Origin: Betaproteobacteria bacterium
GTDB lineage: Bacteria; Pseudomonadota; Gammaproteobacteria; Burkholderiales; SG8-39
Assembly (NCBI GenBank): GCA_012274205.1
Contig: JAAOZY010000300.1
Span: 1 to 6,373 of the forward strand
Length of the DNA: 6,373 nt
Direction: 5' to 3'
The notes beneath the pieces are model-generated. The model worked only from the letters and a program-made list of their open reading frames with translations, was not told the origin of the DNA and ran no database searches. Positions 1 through 5,574 of this stretch are shown here, piece after piece. Within the stretch, counting starts at the first letter, position 1; every line of letters begins with the position of its first letter. Made by a program: the position numbers and the translations under genes.

Positions 1-1493
1 CCTATGGCAAGCTCACCGGCAAGCCCGGCATCTGCATGGTCACGCGTGGACCCGGCGCGAGCAATGCGATGATCGGCGTGCACACCGCGTTCCAGGACTC
101 GACGCCGATGATCCTGCTGATCGGCCAGGTCGGCAGCGATTTCGTCGAGCGCGAAGCGTTCCAGGAAGTCGATTTCCGCCGCATGTACGGCCAGATGGCG
201 AAATGGGTGGCGAGCATAGACCGCGTCGAGCGCGTGCCCGAATACCTCAGCCACGCTTTCCATTGCGCCATGTCCGGGCGCAAGGGGCCGGTAGTGCTGG
301 CCCTGCCCGAGGACATGCTCACGCAAACGGCGGCGGCTGCAGACACCGACCCTTATCAGGAGGTCGTAGCCAATCCGGGTGCAGTCGACATGGCGAAGCT
401 GCGCGCCATGCTCGCCGCGGCGCAGCGGCCGCTCGCGATTCTGGGTGGGTCAGGCTGGAACGCCAATGCCTGCGCCGATCTGCGCCGTTTTATCGAGACG
501 AACGGGCTGCCTGTTGGCTGCGCCTTCCGCTTCCAGGATTTGTTCGACAATACCCACGCGCAGTATGCCGGCGACGTCGGCATCGGCATCAACCCGAAGC
601 TGGCGCAGCGGGTGAAGGACGCCGACCTGCTGCTGGTCATCGGCGCGCGCCTGGGCGAGATGACCACCAGCGGCTATACGCTGCTGTCGGTGCCGCGTCC
701 GGCGCAGAAACTGATTCATGTGCACGCCGGCGCGGAAGAGCTCGGGCGGGTGTACCAGGGCGAGCTGCTGATCAATTCCGGCATGCCGCAGATCGCCGCC
801 GCGCTCGCGGCCATGGCGCCGGTCGACGCAAGAGCGTGGCGCGACTGGAGCGCCGCCGCGCGCGCCGACTATGTCGACTGGACCGCGCGGCGGACCATGC
901 CGGGCAAACTGCAGCTGTGGGACGTGGTCGACTACCTCAGGCAGCAATTGCCTGCGGACGCGATCCTCACCAACGGCGCCGGCAATTATTCGGGCTGGCT
1001 GCACCGCTTCTATCCGCACCGCAGCTTCCGCACCCAGCTTGCGCCCACCAGCGGCGCCATGGGCTACGGCGTGCCCGCCGCGATCGCGGCCAAGCTGGTG
1101 CAGCCGCAGCGAACCGTGATTTCCTGGAACGGCGACGGCTGCTTCCTCATGTGCGGGCAGGAGCTCGCGACTGCGGCGCAGTACGGCGCCAAGGTGATAT
1201 TCATCGTCGTCAACAACGGCATGTACGGCACCATCCGCATGCACCAGGAGCGCGAGTACCCGGCGCGCGTGCACGGCACCGCGCTCGCCAACCCGGATTT
1301 CGTGCAGCTCGCGCGCGCCTACGGCGCGCAGGGCGAACTGGTTGAGGAGACCGCGCAATTCGCTCCCGCATTCGCGCGCGCCATGAATTCGGACAAGGCG
1401 GCGCTGATCGAATTGAGAATAGACCCGCAGGCGATTACGCCCAACACCACGCTGGATGCGCTAAGACAGCAGGCGCTGAAGCGCGCCGGATAA
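1..1493 (+). CDS. Thiamine-diphosphate-dependent enzyme, acetolactate-synthase-like (5'-truncated by window edge)
   Basis: The reading frame is open from base 3 to the TAA at 1491-1493, giving 496 visible residues. It has no start in the window; the ATG at 36 is internal because conserved sequence precedes it. Relatives are about 550 residues long, so roughly the first 50-80 are missing, including the catalytic glutamate expected in that part of the family. Visible parts in order are the end of the PYR domain (TRGPGASN, then AFQDSTPMILLIGQV, ending near GPVVLALPEDM), a central domain at about residues 128-276, and the PP domain from about 310. The PP domain carries the ThDP/Mg2+ motif, GDG at 377-379 and NN at 404-405. 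Family knowledge: such enzymes cleave or form C-C bonds next to a carbonyl (acetolactate synthase, decarboxylases, carboligases). After the NN, NGMYGTIRMHQE differs from the RQWQ-type sequence of biosynthetic acetolactate synthases, so IlvB itself is unlikely. The substrate cannot be assigned. The gene converges on the leftward block. Confidence 0.9.
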   Translation, partial: YGKLTGKPGICMVTRGPGASNAMIGVHTAFQDSTPMILLIGQVGSDFVEREAFQEVDFRRMYGQMAKWVASIDRVERVPEYLSHAFHCAMSGRKGPVVLALPEDMLTQTAAAADTDPYQEVVANPGAVDMAKLRAMLAAAQRPLAILGGSGWNANACADLRRFIETNGLPVGCAFRFQDLFDNTHAQYAGDVGIGINPKLAQRVKDADLLLVIGARLGEMTTSGYTLLSVPRPAQKLIHVHAGAEELGRVYQGELLINSGMPQIAAALAAMAPVDARAWRDWSAAARADYVDWTARRTMPGKLQLWDVVDYLRQQLPADAILTNGAGNYSGWLHRFYPHRSFRTQLAPTSGAMGYGVPAAIAAKLVQPQRTVISWNGDGCFLMCGQELATAAQYGAKVIFIVVNNGMYGTIRMHQEREYPARVHGTALANPDFVQLARAYGAQGELVEETAQFAPAFARAMNSDKAALIELRIDPQAITPNTTLDALRQQALKRAG

Positions 1494-1511
1494 GGCGGGC
1501 CGGCCAGTTAT

Positions 1512-1547
1512 CTCCCTCGCTACCGCAACGGGGGCCCGGCGAGGGGG
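1512..1547. terminator. Inverted repeat between convergent genes, possible bidirectional terminator
   Basis: Arms CTCCCTCGC (1512-1520) and GCGAGGGGG (1539-1547) pair over nine positions with one G-T wobble around an 18-base GC-rich loop. The repeat lies 18 bases after the stop of the thiamine-diphosphate enzyme and 40 bases beyond the end of the opposing thiamine-binding-family gene. That is where a terminator shared by two convergent genes would sit. No T-run follows on either strand, so it is not a classical intrinsic terminator. The remainder of the 94-base gap shows nothing else. Confidence 0.4.
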
Positions 1548-1587
1548 CATAAGCTAGCGCAACAGGGATGGCACCACGCAATCCCAA

Positions 1588-1896
1588 TCAAGTCGCCAAC
1601 TTCCTGCCAAGCTTGCTCTCTATAGACTGGATTTTGCTTTTCAGGCGCCCGCTCTTGCCGGCGCGATAGTCGATTTTGATCGAGGTGGAGATTCTGCTGC
1701 AGTCGCGGCTCATCGCCTTGTAGCAGGAGCTGACCAGCGCCATTACTTCGTCCCACTCGCCTTCGACGATGGTTCCCATCGGCGTCAATTGATACGGCAG
1801 CCCGCTCTTGTCGATGATGTCGAGCGAGCGCGCCACGTACTGGCTCAGGCTGTCGCCCTTGTCGAAGGGGGACATGGAAAATTCAAGCAGGACCAT
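1588..1896 (-). CDS. MTH1187/YqgV family thiamine-binding protein
   Basis: This encodes 102 residues, the usual size for the MTH1187/YqgV family (Pfam Thiamine_BP, formerly DUF77). Family-typical features are an N-terminal beta strand (MVLLEFSMSP), a helix holding SLSQYVARSLDIID, the segment YQLTPMGTIVEGEWDEVM, and a second helix followed by a basic C-terminal helix (RLKSKIQSIESKLGRKL). These are small cytoplasmic ferredoxin-like-fold proteins; some members bind thiamine or its pyrimidine precursor, but the physiological role is poorly defined. The frame is open further upstream to 2118, overlapping gltL. I chose the ATG at 1896 because AAGGAG lies six bases before it and family homology begins there. 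It is co-directional with gltL across a 62-base gap, so it may be the last gene of the operon or a separate unit; no promoter is evident. Convergent with a ThDP-dependent enzyme. Confidence 0.88.
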   Translation of the reverse strand: MVLLEFSMSPFDKGDSLSQYVARSLDIIDKSGLPYQLTPMGTIVEGEWDEVMALVSSCYKAMSRDCSRISTSIKIDYRAGKSGRLKSKIQSIESKLGRKLAT

Positions 1897-1920
1897 CGGC
1901 GTCTCCTTGATCTGGCATGA

Positions 1921-1956
1921 GCGGCAGCATCGCGCCGCGACGCATCCGCGTGCCGC
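1921..1956 (-). other. GC-rich inverted repeat directly after gltL
   Basis: Arms GCGGCA (1921-1926) and TGCCGC (1951-1956) pair perfectly. CGCG segments inside them (1931-1934 and 1947-1950) can extend the structure past a four-base bulge. It starts two bases after the gltL stop codon. There is no T-run, so it could be a Rho-linked or RNA-stabilising 3' hairpin, or it could be chance in GC-rich DNA. If functional it would partly separate gltL from the thiamine-binding-family gene. Confidence 0.3.
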
Positions 1957-1958
1957 GG

Positions 1959-2687
1959 CTAGTGGTGCAGGATCTTCGACAGGAACAGCTGCGCGCGCTC
2001 CGAGTGCGGTTTGCTGAAGAAATCGTCCTTGGTCGCGTCTTCGACGATGCTGCCTTCGTCCATGAATATCACGCGGTGCGCAACCTTGCGCGCGAAGCCC
2101 ATCTCGTGGGTGACGCACATCATGGTCATGCCTTCCTTGGCCAGTTCGACCATGACGTCGAGCACTTCATTGATCATTTCCGGGTCGAGCGCCGAGGTCG
2201 GCTCGTCGAACAGCATCGCGACCGGGTCCATCGACAGCGCGCGTGCGATGGCAACGCGCTGCTGCTGGCCGCCGGAGAGCTGCCCCGGAAATTTGTCCTT
2301 TTGTGCGATCAGGCCGACGCGATCGAGCATCTTCAGCCCGCGCTCGCGGGCTTCGTCCGGGCTGCGATTGAGGACCTTGATCTGGCCGATGGTCAGGTTC
2401 TCGGTGATCTTCATATGCGGAAACAGCTCGAAGTTCTGGAACACCATGCCGATTTTCGCGCGCAGCTTGGGCAGGTCGGTCTTGACGTCGTCGACGGAGA
2501 TGCCGTTGACGGTGATTTCGCCCTTCTGGAACGGCTCGAGCGCATTGACCGTCTTGATCAGCGTCGATTTGCCCGAGCCGGACGGCCCGCATACCACCAC
2601 CACTTCGCCTTTCTTGACATTGGTGGAGCAATGCTTGAGCACCTGGAAGCTGCCGTACCACTTGCTCACGTCCTTGATCTCTATCAT
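1959..2687 (-). CDS. gltL: Glutamate/aspartate ABC transporter, ATP-binding subunit GltL
   Basis: This is a 242-residue cytoplasmic ATPase that powers uptake through the GltJ/GltK permease pair. All motifs of a working ABC ATPase are present: Walker A GPSGSGKST (34-42), Q-loop Gln84 in MVFQNFELFP, signature LSGGQQQR (137-144), Walker B LFDEP (159-163), D-loop SALD (165-168) and switch His194 in VTHEMGFAR. Length and sequence follow E. coli GltL almost throughout, for example the N-terminal KWYGSFQVL and the KGEVVVVCGPSGSGKST region. That places it in the polar-amino-acid uptake group. The ATG at 2687 is preceded by AGGGG eight bases upstream. It begins 30 bases after the gltK stop and is clearly in the same transcript. 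The assignment to acidic amino acids rests on the whole gene set; glutamine or a related amino acid is the main alternative. Confidence 0.95.
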   Translation of the reverse strand: MIEIKDVSKWYGSFQVLKHCSTNVKKGEVVVVCGPSGSGKSTLIKTVNALEPFQKGEITVNGISVDDVKTDLPKLRAKIGMVFQNFELFPHMKITENLTIGQIKVLNRSPDEARERGLKMLDRVGLIAQKDKFPGQLSGGQQQRVAIARALSMDPVAMLFDEPTSALDPEMINEVLDVMVELAKEGMTMMCVTHEMGFARKVAHRVIFMDEGSIVEDATKDDFFSKPHSERAQLFLSKILHH

Positions 2688-2717
2688 CTTCGGATCCCCT
2701 CGGTTTGGCCTTGGCGC

Positions 2718-3404
2718 TCAGCGCACAATCGCGATGCGCTGCCCCAGGCGCTTCGCCATGTACGACAGCGCATAACACAGGACGAAATAGACCACGGCAA
2801 CGAACAGGTACATCTCGACCACGCGGCTGTCGCGCTGCGCGATCTTGACCGCTGCGCCGACGAAATCGGTGACGTTGAGCAGCGAAACCAGCGAAACGTC
2901 CTGAAACAGGACGATGGTCTGGGTCAGGAGCACCGGCAGCATGTTGCGAAACGCCTGCGGCAGGATGATCAGTTTCATCGCCTGCCAGTAGTTGAGGCCC
3001 ACGGCGTACGCCGCGCCGACCTGGCCGGTCGAAATGCTCTGGATGCCGGCGCGCATGATTTCGCAGTAGTACGCCGCCTGGAACATGATGAAGGTGACGT
3101 AGGCAGAGCGCTCGGCGCCGATCTGCGGCGGCCGCTCCCAGCCCATCACCGACTGCACCAGTTCCGGCACCAGGAAGTAGAACCAGAAGATCACCAGCAG
3201 CAGCGGCAGCGAACGCATCAGGTTCACGTAGCCCGACGCAAAGAGCGCGAGCGGCTTGAACGAGGAAAGGCGCGCCATGGCGAGCAGCGTGCCGAAAATT
3301 GTGCCGCCGATCGCGGCGACCAGCGTCAGCTGCACCGTGTATTGCAGTCCCCGCATCAGATAGGGCAGGGTACGGCCGATGACGTCGAAATCGAGATCGC
3401 TCAT
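2718..3404 (-). CDS. gltK: Glutamate/aspartate ABC transporter permease GltK
   Basis: This is a 228-residue inner-membrane permease of the HisM/GlnP type, one half of the heterodimeric channel with GltJ. Hydrophobic segments lie near residues 22-44, 54-80, 102-118, 157-180 and 196-215. The cytoplasmic EAA loop that docks on the ATPase is at about 130-149 (GAAYAVGL ending in LIILP). Stretches such as MRLSSF, QAAYYCEIMRAGIQSIS and LLTQTIVLFQDVSLV closely match E. coli GltK. The frame is open far upstream of 3404, but that part overlaps gltJ. The ATG at 3404 fits family length, and its ATGA overlaps the gltJ stop by four bases, indicating translational coupling. The only upstream purine-rich sequence is weak (GGGCGG), consistent with coupling rather than independent initiation. 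Confidence 0.94.
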   Translation of the reverse strand: MSDLDFDVIGRTLPYLMRGLQYTVQLTLVAAIGGTIFGTLLAMARLSSFKPLALFASGYVNLMRSLPLLLVIFWFYFLVPELVQSVMGWERPPQIGAERSAYVTFIMFQAAYYCEIMRAGIQSISTGQVGAAYAVGLNYWQAMKLIILPQAFRNMLPVLLTQTIVLFQDVSLVSLLNVTDFVGAAVKIAQRDSRVVEMYLFVAVVYFVLCYALSYMAKRLGQRIAIVR

Positions 3405-4129
3405 TGCTTGCCGCCCGTGATGTAGCCGGGGACGGAAACGCGCTTTTCGATAAAGGCCATCACGCGGTTCGCGGAGAATGCAATTATCATGTAGATCAGC
3501 GTGGCCGCAGCGAACGCCTCGAAATAGCGGAAGGTCATCTCCGCCATTTCGCGCGTGCGGAAGAACAGTTCGACCAGGCCGATCGAAAAGGCCACCGAGG
3601 TATTCTTGATCAAGTTCATCACCTCCGAGGTAAGCGGCGGGATGATGATGCGGTAGGCCATCGGCAGCAGCACATAGCGGTAGGTCTGCGGCTGGGTCAG
3701 GCCGATGGCGTAGCCGGCGTTGCGCTGGCCGGTCGACAGCGACTGGATCCCCGAACGCACCTGTTCGGCGATGCGCGCCGAGGTGAACAGGCCGAGGCAA
3801 ACAATGGAGGTGAGGAACTGAAATTCGGTCGGGTCAGCCGCGATGACCCAGGCTTTTACCGCCGGGATCACGTTCGGCACCACGAAATACCAGACGAAAA
3901 ACTGCACGATCAGCGGGATATTGCGAAATAGCTCGACATAGGCGTTGCCCAGCCGCACCAACCAGCGCCTGTCGGTGGTGCGCACCACGCCGACGATCGA
4001 GCCCAGGGTGAAAGCGATAATCCAGGCGAAAAAAGCCGTGCCCAGGGTCCAGCCCAGGCCCGAGGCGAGGTTCTGCCACCAGGCTATGCCTTCGTCCGGT
4101 ATCTGCTCAAGAAGGATCCCCAGCTTCAT
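3401..4129 (-). CDS. gltJ: Glutamate/aspartate ABC transporter permease GltJ
   Basis: This is a 242-residue inner-membrane permease, partner of GltK. Hydrophobic segments lie near residues 27-49, 72-91, 106-121, 161-186 and 207-222. The EAA loop is at about 134-155 (GQRNAGYAIGLTQPQ ending in YVLLP). Family-diagnostic stretches include AYVELFRNIPLIVQFFVWY, ARIAEQVRSGIQSL and TSEVMNLIKNTSVA, all close to E. coli GltJ (246 residues). The ATG at 4129 has AGAGG directly abutting it and GGGGAG 11 bases upstream, so ribosome-binding spacing is not ideal; no alternative start is nearby. It lies 89 bases downstream of gltI, with an intrinsic terminator in between. Expression of the permease and ATPase genes therefore depends on readthrough or on a promoter I cannot see. 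Confidence 0.94.
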   Translation of the reverse strand: MKLGILLEQIPDEGIAWWQNLASGLGWTLGTAFFAWIIAFTLGSIVGVVRTTDRRWLVRLGNAYVELFRNIPLIVQFFVWYFVVPNVIPAVKAWVIAADPTEFQFLTSIVCLGLFTSARIAEQVRSGIQSLSTGQRNAGYAIGLTQPQTYRYVLLPMAYRIIIPPLTSEVMNLIKNTSVAFSIGLVELFFRTREMAEMTFRYFEAFAAATLIYMIIAFSANRVMAFIEKRVSVPGYITGGKQ

Positions 4130-4164
4130 CCTCTGAATCGCTCCCCGGTGTTTTCTGCAGGCAT

Positions 4165-4201
4165 AAAAAAGCCGGACTGGCGTTCAGCGCCAGCCGGCTT
4201 T
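4165..4201 (-). terminator. Rho-independent terminator between gltI and gltJ
   Basis: Reading the - strand, AAAGCCGG (4201-4194) and CTGGCG (4193-4188) pair with CGCCAG (4182-4177) and CCGGCTTT (4175-4168). Together they form a 14-base-pair stem with one bulged base (4176) and a five-base loop (4183-4187). Six T residues follow (4170-4165 read on the - strand). The stem begins 18 bases after the gltI stop. This is a textbook intrinsic terminator inside the operon and would attenuate transcription into gltJKL, favouring excess binding protein. Confidence 0.9.
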
Positions 4202-4218
4202 GATTTCGCGCCTGCTAG

Positions 4219-5118
4219 TTACTTCACGCCCTGGTCGTTCGGGCTCTTGAACGCTTCGCGGATCGGCGGCGTCATCGCGAAATTCATATTGATGCCCTTG
4301 GGTGGAACCGGGCTGGTGAACCACTTGGCGTAGATCTTTTCGATCTCACCCGATTTCATCACCCCGCCTACGGTCTTGTCCACCAGCGCCTTGAACTGCG
4401 TGTCATCCTTGCGGATCATCATGCTGTACGGCTCCTGGCGCAGCGATTCAGGGATGATCTTGTAGGCCGCCGGATCCTTGGAATTGGCGATCTGCCCGGC
4501 GAGCAGAATGTCGTCCATGACGAACGCGGAAGCGCGGTCGTCGGCCAGCAGCAGGAAGGATTCACCGTGGTCCTTGCCGTAGATTTCCTTCACCGTTACA
4601 TTTTTCGTTTTTTCGTAGGATTTGATCAGCGGCACCGAAGTCGTGCCCGAGGTGGTCGAGATCGTCTTGCCGTTGAGCTCGGCCAGCGTATTGATGCCCG
4701 AATTCTTTTTCACCGCCGCTGTCACGTTGATGACGAAATAGGTTGGGCCGAAGGAAACCTGCTGCTGGCGCGCAACCGAGTTGGTGGTCGAGCCGCATTC
4801 CATGTCGATCGTGCCGTTTTGCAGCAGCGGGATACGGTTGCTAGAGGTGACGGGCAGCAGGCCCAGCTTGAGGTTCGGCATTTTCAGGTCGGTCTTGACC
4901 GCGTCGACGACCTTCATGCACAGGTCCATGGCGTAGCCGATGGGCTGTTGTTTGTCGTCCAGATAGGAGAACGGAATCGAGGACTCCCTGTAGCCGATAG
5001 TGAAGGTTCCGGTTTCCTTGACCTTCTTCAGCGTGCCGGTGAGATCCTGCGCGGCCACCGGGGCGATCAGTGCGATCGACAGCGGCAGTGCCAGGGCGAT
5101 AGAGGCGAAACGTTTCAT
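4219..5118 (-). CDS. gltI: Periplasmic glutamate/aspartate-binding protein GltI
   Basis: This is a 299-residue solute-binding protein (SBP family 3) that captures acidic amino acids in the periplasm for GltJKL. The N-terminus is a clear Sec signal: MKR, a hydrophobic core over residues 4-20, and probable cleavage after VAA (residue 23). The mature part tracks E. coli GltI: YRESSIPFSY (43-52), TSSNRIPLLQNGT (91-103), CGSTTN (108-113), TTSGTTS (155-161), KDHGES (182-187), MDD (201-203) and a C-terminal KGINMNF. Ligand-contacting positions known from this family (Arg in the YRESS motif, Ser/Arg in TSSNR, Ser/Thr in GSTT, His in KDHG) are all kept. This supports glutamate/aspartate as ligand. The frame is open up to 5211, but the ATG at 5118 is preferred: AGGGAG lies six bases before it and the signal peptide starts there. 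Cys67 and Cys108 are the only cysteines; a disulfide is possible but unproven. Confidence 0.95.
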   Translation of the reverse strand: MKRFASIALALPLSIALIAPVAAQDLTGTLKKVKETGTFTIGYRESSIPFSYLDDKQQPIGYAMDLCMKVVDAVKTDLKMPNLKLGLLPVTSSNRIPLLQNGTIDMECGSTTNSVARQQQVSFGPTYFVINVTAAVKKNSGINTLAELNGKTISTTSGTTSVPLIKSYEKTKNVTVKEIYGKDHGESFLLLADDRASAFVMDDILLAGQIANSKDPAAYKIIPESLRQEPYSMMIRKDDTQFKALVDKTVGGVMKSGEIEKIYAKWFTSPVPPKGINMNFAMTPPIREAFKSPNDQGVK

Positions 5119-5146
5119 GAGCGACTCCCTAATGGTGTGATTCAGG

Positions 5147-5175
5147 CGCCCGGCCTGGCGTGGGGCAACCGGGCG
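5147..5175 (-). promoter_or_regulatory. GC-rich hairpin in the predicted gltI mRNA leader
   Basis: Perfect seven-base arms (5147-5153 and 5169-5175, CGCCCGG/CCGGGCG) enclose a 15-base loop. The structure lies about 28 bases upstream of the gltI start codon, within the predicted transcript leader, clear of the ribosome binding site. It could influence mRNA stability or translation, or be incidental in GC-rich DNA. It matches no riboswitch class I recognise. Confidence 0.3.
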
Positions 5176-5188
5176 GATTGCGCAGCCC

Positions 5189-5217
5189 ATTCTACGCATT
5201 CGCCCGGGCAATGTCCA
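5189..5217 (-). promoter_or_regulatory. Predicted sigma70-type promoter of the gltI operon
   Basis: On the - strand a -35 box TGGACA (5217-5212, five of six consensus bases) is followed by a 17-base spacer and a -10 box TAGAAT (5194-5189, five of six). Transcription would start near 5182, giving a leader of about 64 bases before the gltI ATG. The spacer contains a perfect eight-base palindrome, GCCCGGGC (5202-5209), which could be a protein-binding site or chance. Box quality, spacing and position ahead of the operon make this the best promoter candidate in the window. Confidence 0.6.
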
Positions 5218-5279
5218 AGCAGGTCCGGGGCAGGGAACCCGGGCGGTGCGCGCGGCCTGGTGGCGGACGCAGGTAAAAC

Positions 5280-5293
5280 CTGGTCAATACCAG
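5280..5293. promoter_or_regulatory. Short palindrome, possible operator in the divergent region
   Basis: CTGGT (5280-5284) and ACCAG (5289-5293) form a perfect inverted repeat around CAAT. It lies 29 bases upstream of the start of the small membrane protein and upstream of the gltI promoter. The TGGT/ACCA half sites recall operators of GntR-type regulators, but those usually have a three-base centre. A five-base-arm repeat is expected roughly once by chance in a region this size, so this is only a candidate. Confidence 0.2.
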
Positions 5294-5321
5294 CGCCTCC
5301 TTTTTTGGGTATGCTTCGGGC

Positions 5322-5555
5322 ATGGCCAACACCAACATGAACGGCGTCGACGCGGGCAACCTCAACATGGGCAGCCTCAGCATGACCAGCATCGTCGTTT
5401 CGACGATCGCGTATTTCGTCGCCGCCTTTTTTATCAAGCGCTATCTGGTGGAAATGGGCATACCCAAGGGGATGACCCGCGGCATGGTGATATTCATCGG
5501 TGCCGCCGCGATCTCCTACGCGGTGGCCTACCTGGTCGGGCTGGTCGTAAGCTGA
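5322..5555 (+). CDS. Small two-helix membrane protein of unknown function
   Basis: I do not recognise a family for this 77-residue protein. Two hydrophobic segments, about residues 22-38 and 54-76, are joined by a short basic turn (KR at 39-40, then VEMGIPKGMTRG), so it should be a hairpin in the inner membrane. The first 20 residues are polar and Asn/Met-rich, with a short repeat (NLNMG then SLSMT). Proteobacterial-type codon use, no alternative real gene on either strand, and a snug fit between neighbours support it being genuine. The start is uncertain: Met1 (5322), Met6, Met16 and Met21 are all in frame and none has a strong ribosome binding site; starting at Met21 would still keep both helices. 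It is divergent from gltI and converges on the TPR gene with 19 bases between stops, so it is probably a single-gene unit. A role in transport is not implied. Confidence 0.72.
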   Translation: MANTNMNGVDAGNLNMGSLSMTSIVVSTIAYFVAAFFIKRYLVEMGIPKGMTRGMVIFIGAAAISYAVAYLVGLVVS

Positions 5556-5561
5556 CGCGGC

Positions 5562-5571
5562 CGGGCGCCCG
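5562..5571. repeat. Ten-base palindrome in the gap between convergent genes
   Basis: CGGGCGCCCG is a perfect palindrome within the 19 bases separating the stop of the small membrane protein from the stop of the TPR protein. It has no loop-sized centre and no T-run, so it is not a convincing terminator. It is the only structure in this gap. Confidence 0.25.
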
Positions 5572-5574
5572 CAC

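Noticed and set aside
203..1345. Long open frames on both strands inside the ThDP enzyme gene (+ 203-1345, - 450-1358)
   Set aside because: The products are Arg/Ala-rich and low in complexity, without motifs, while the enzyme frame carries a full set of conserved motifs. These are shadows of GC-biased codon use.
1897..2118. An N-terminal extension of the thiamine-binding-family protein back to 2118
   Set aside because: The extension overlaps the gltL coding region in another frame, is Arg-rich without homology, and the strong AAGGAG site points to the start at 1896.
1917..3425. A 502-codon open frame on the + strand opposite gltL and gltK
   Set aside because: It lies antisense to two well-recognised transporter genes. 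Its product is rich in His, Asp, Arg and Gln, as expected from reading GC-rich coding DNA on the opposite strand, and shows no recognisable domain.
3405..3800. An N-terminal extension of GltK back to 3800
   Set aside because: It would overlap half of gltJ; family length and the ATGA junction support the start at 3404.
4130..4218. A small gene or riboswitch in the gltI-gltJ gap
   Set aside because: The gap is explained by the intrinsic terminator and the gltJ ribosome-binding region; no conserved riboswitch core or coding frame of useful length is visible.
5119..5211. An N-terminal extension of GltI back to 5211
   Set aside because: It would place 31 polar and basic residues before an otherwise perfect signal peptide and would bypass the AGGGAG ribosome binding site; it also covers the predicted transcript leader.
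4567..5340. A 257-codon + strand open frame opposite gltI
   Set aside because: It is antisense to a confidently identified gene, has Arg/His/Gln-rich composition, and shows no domain.
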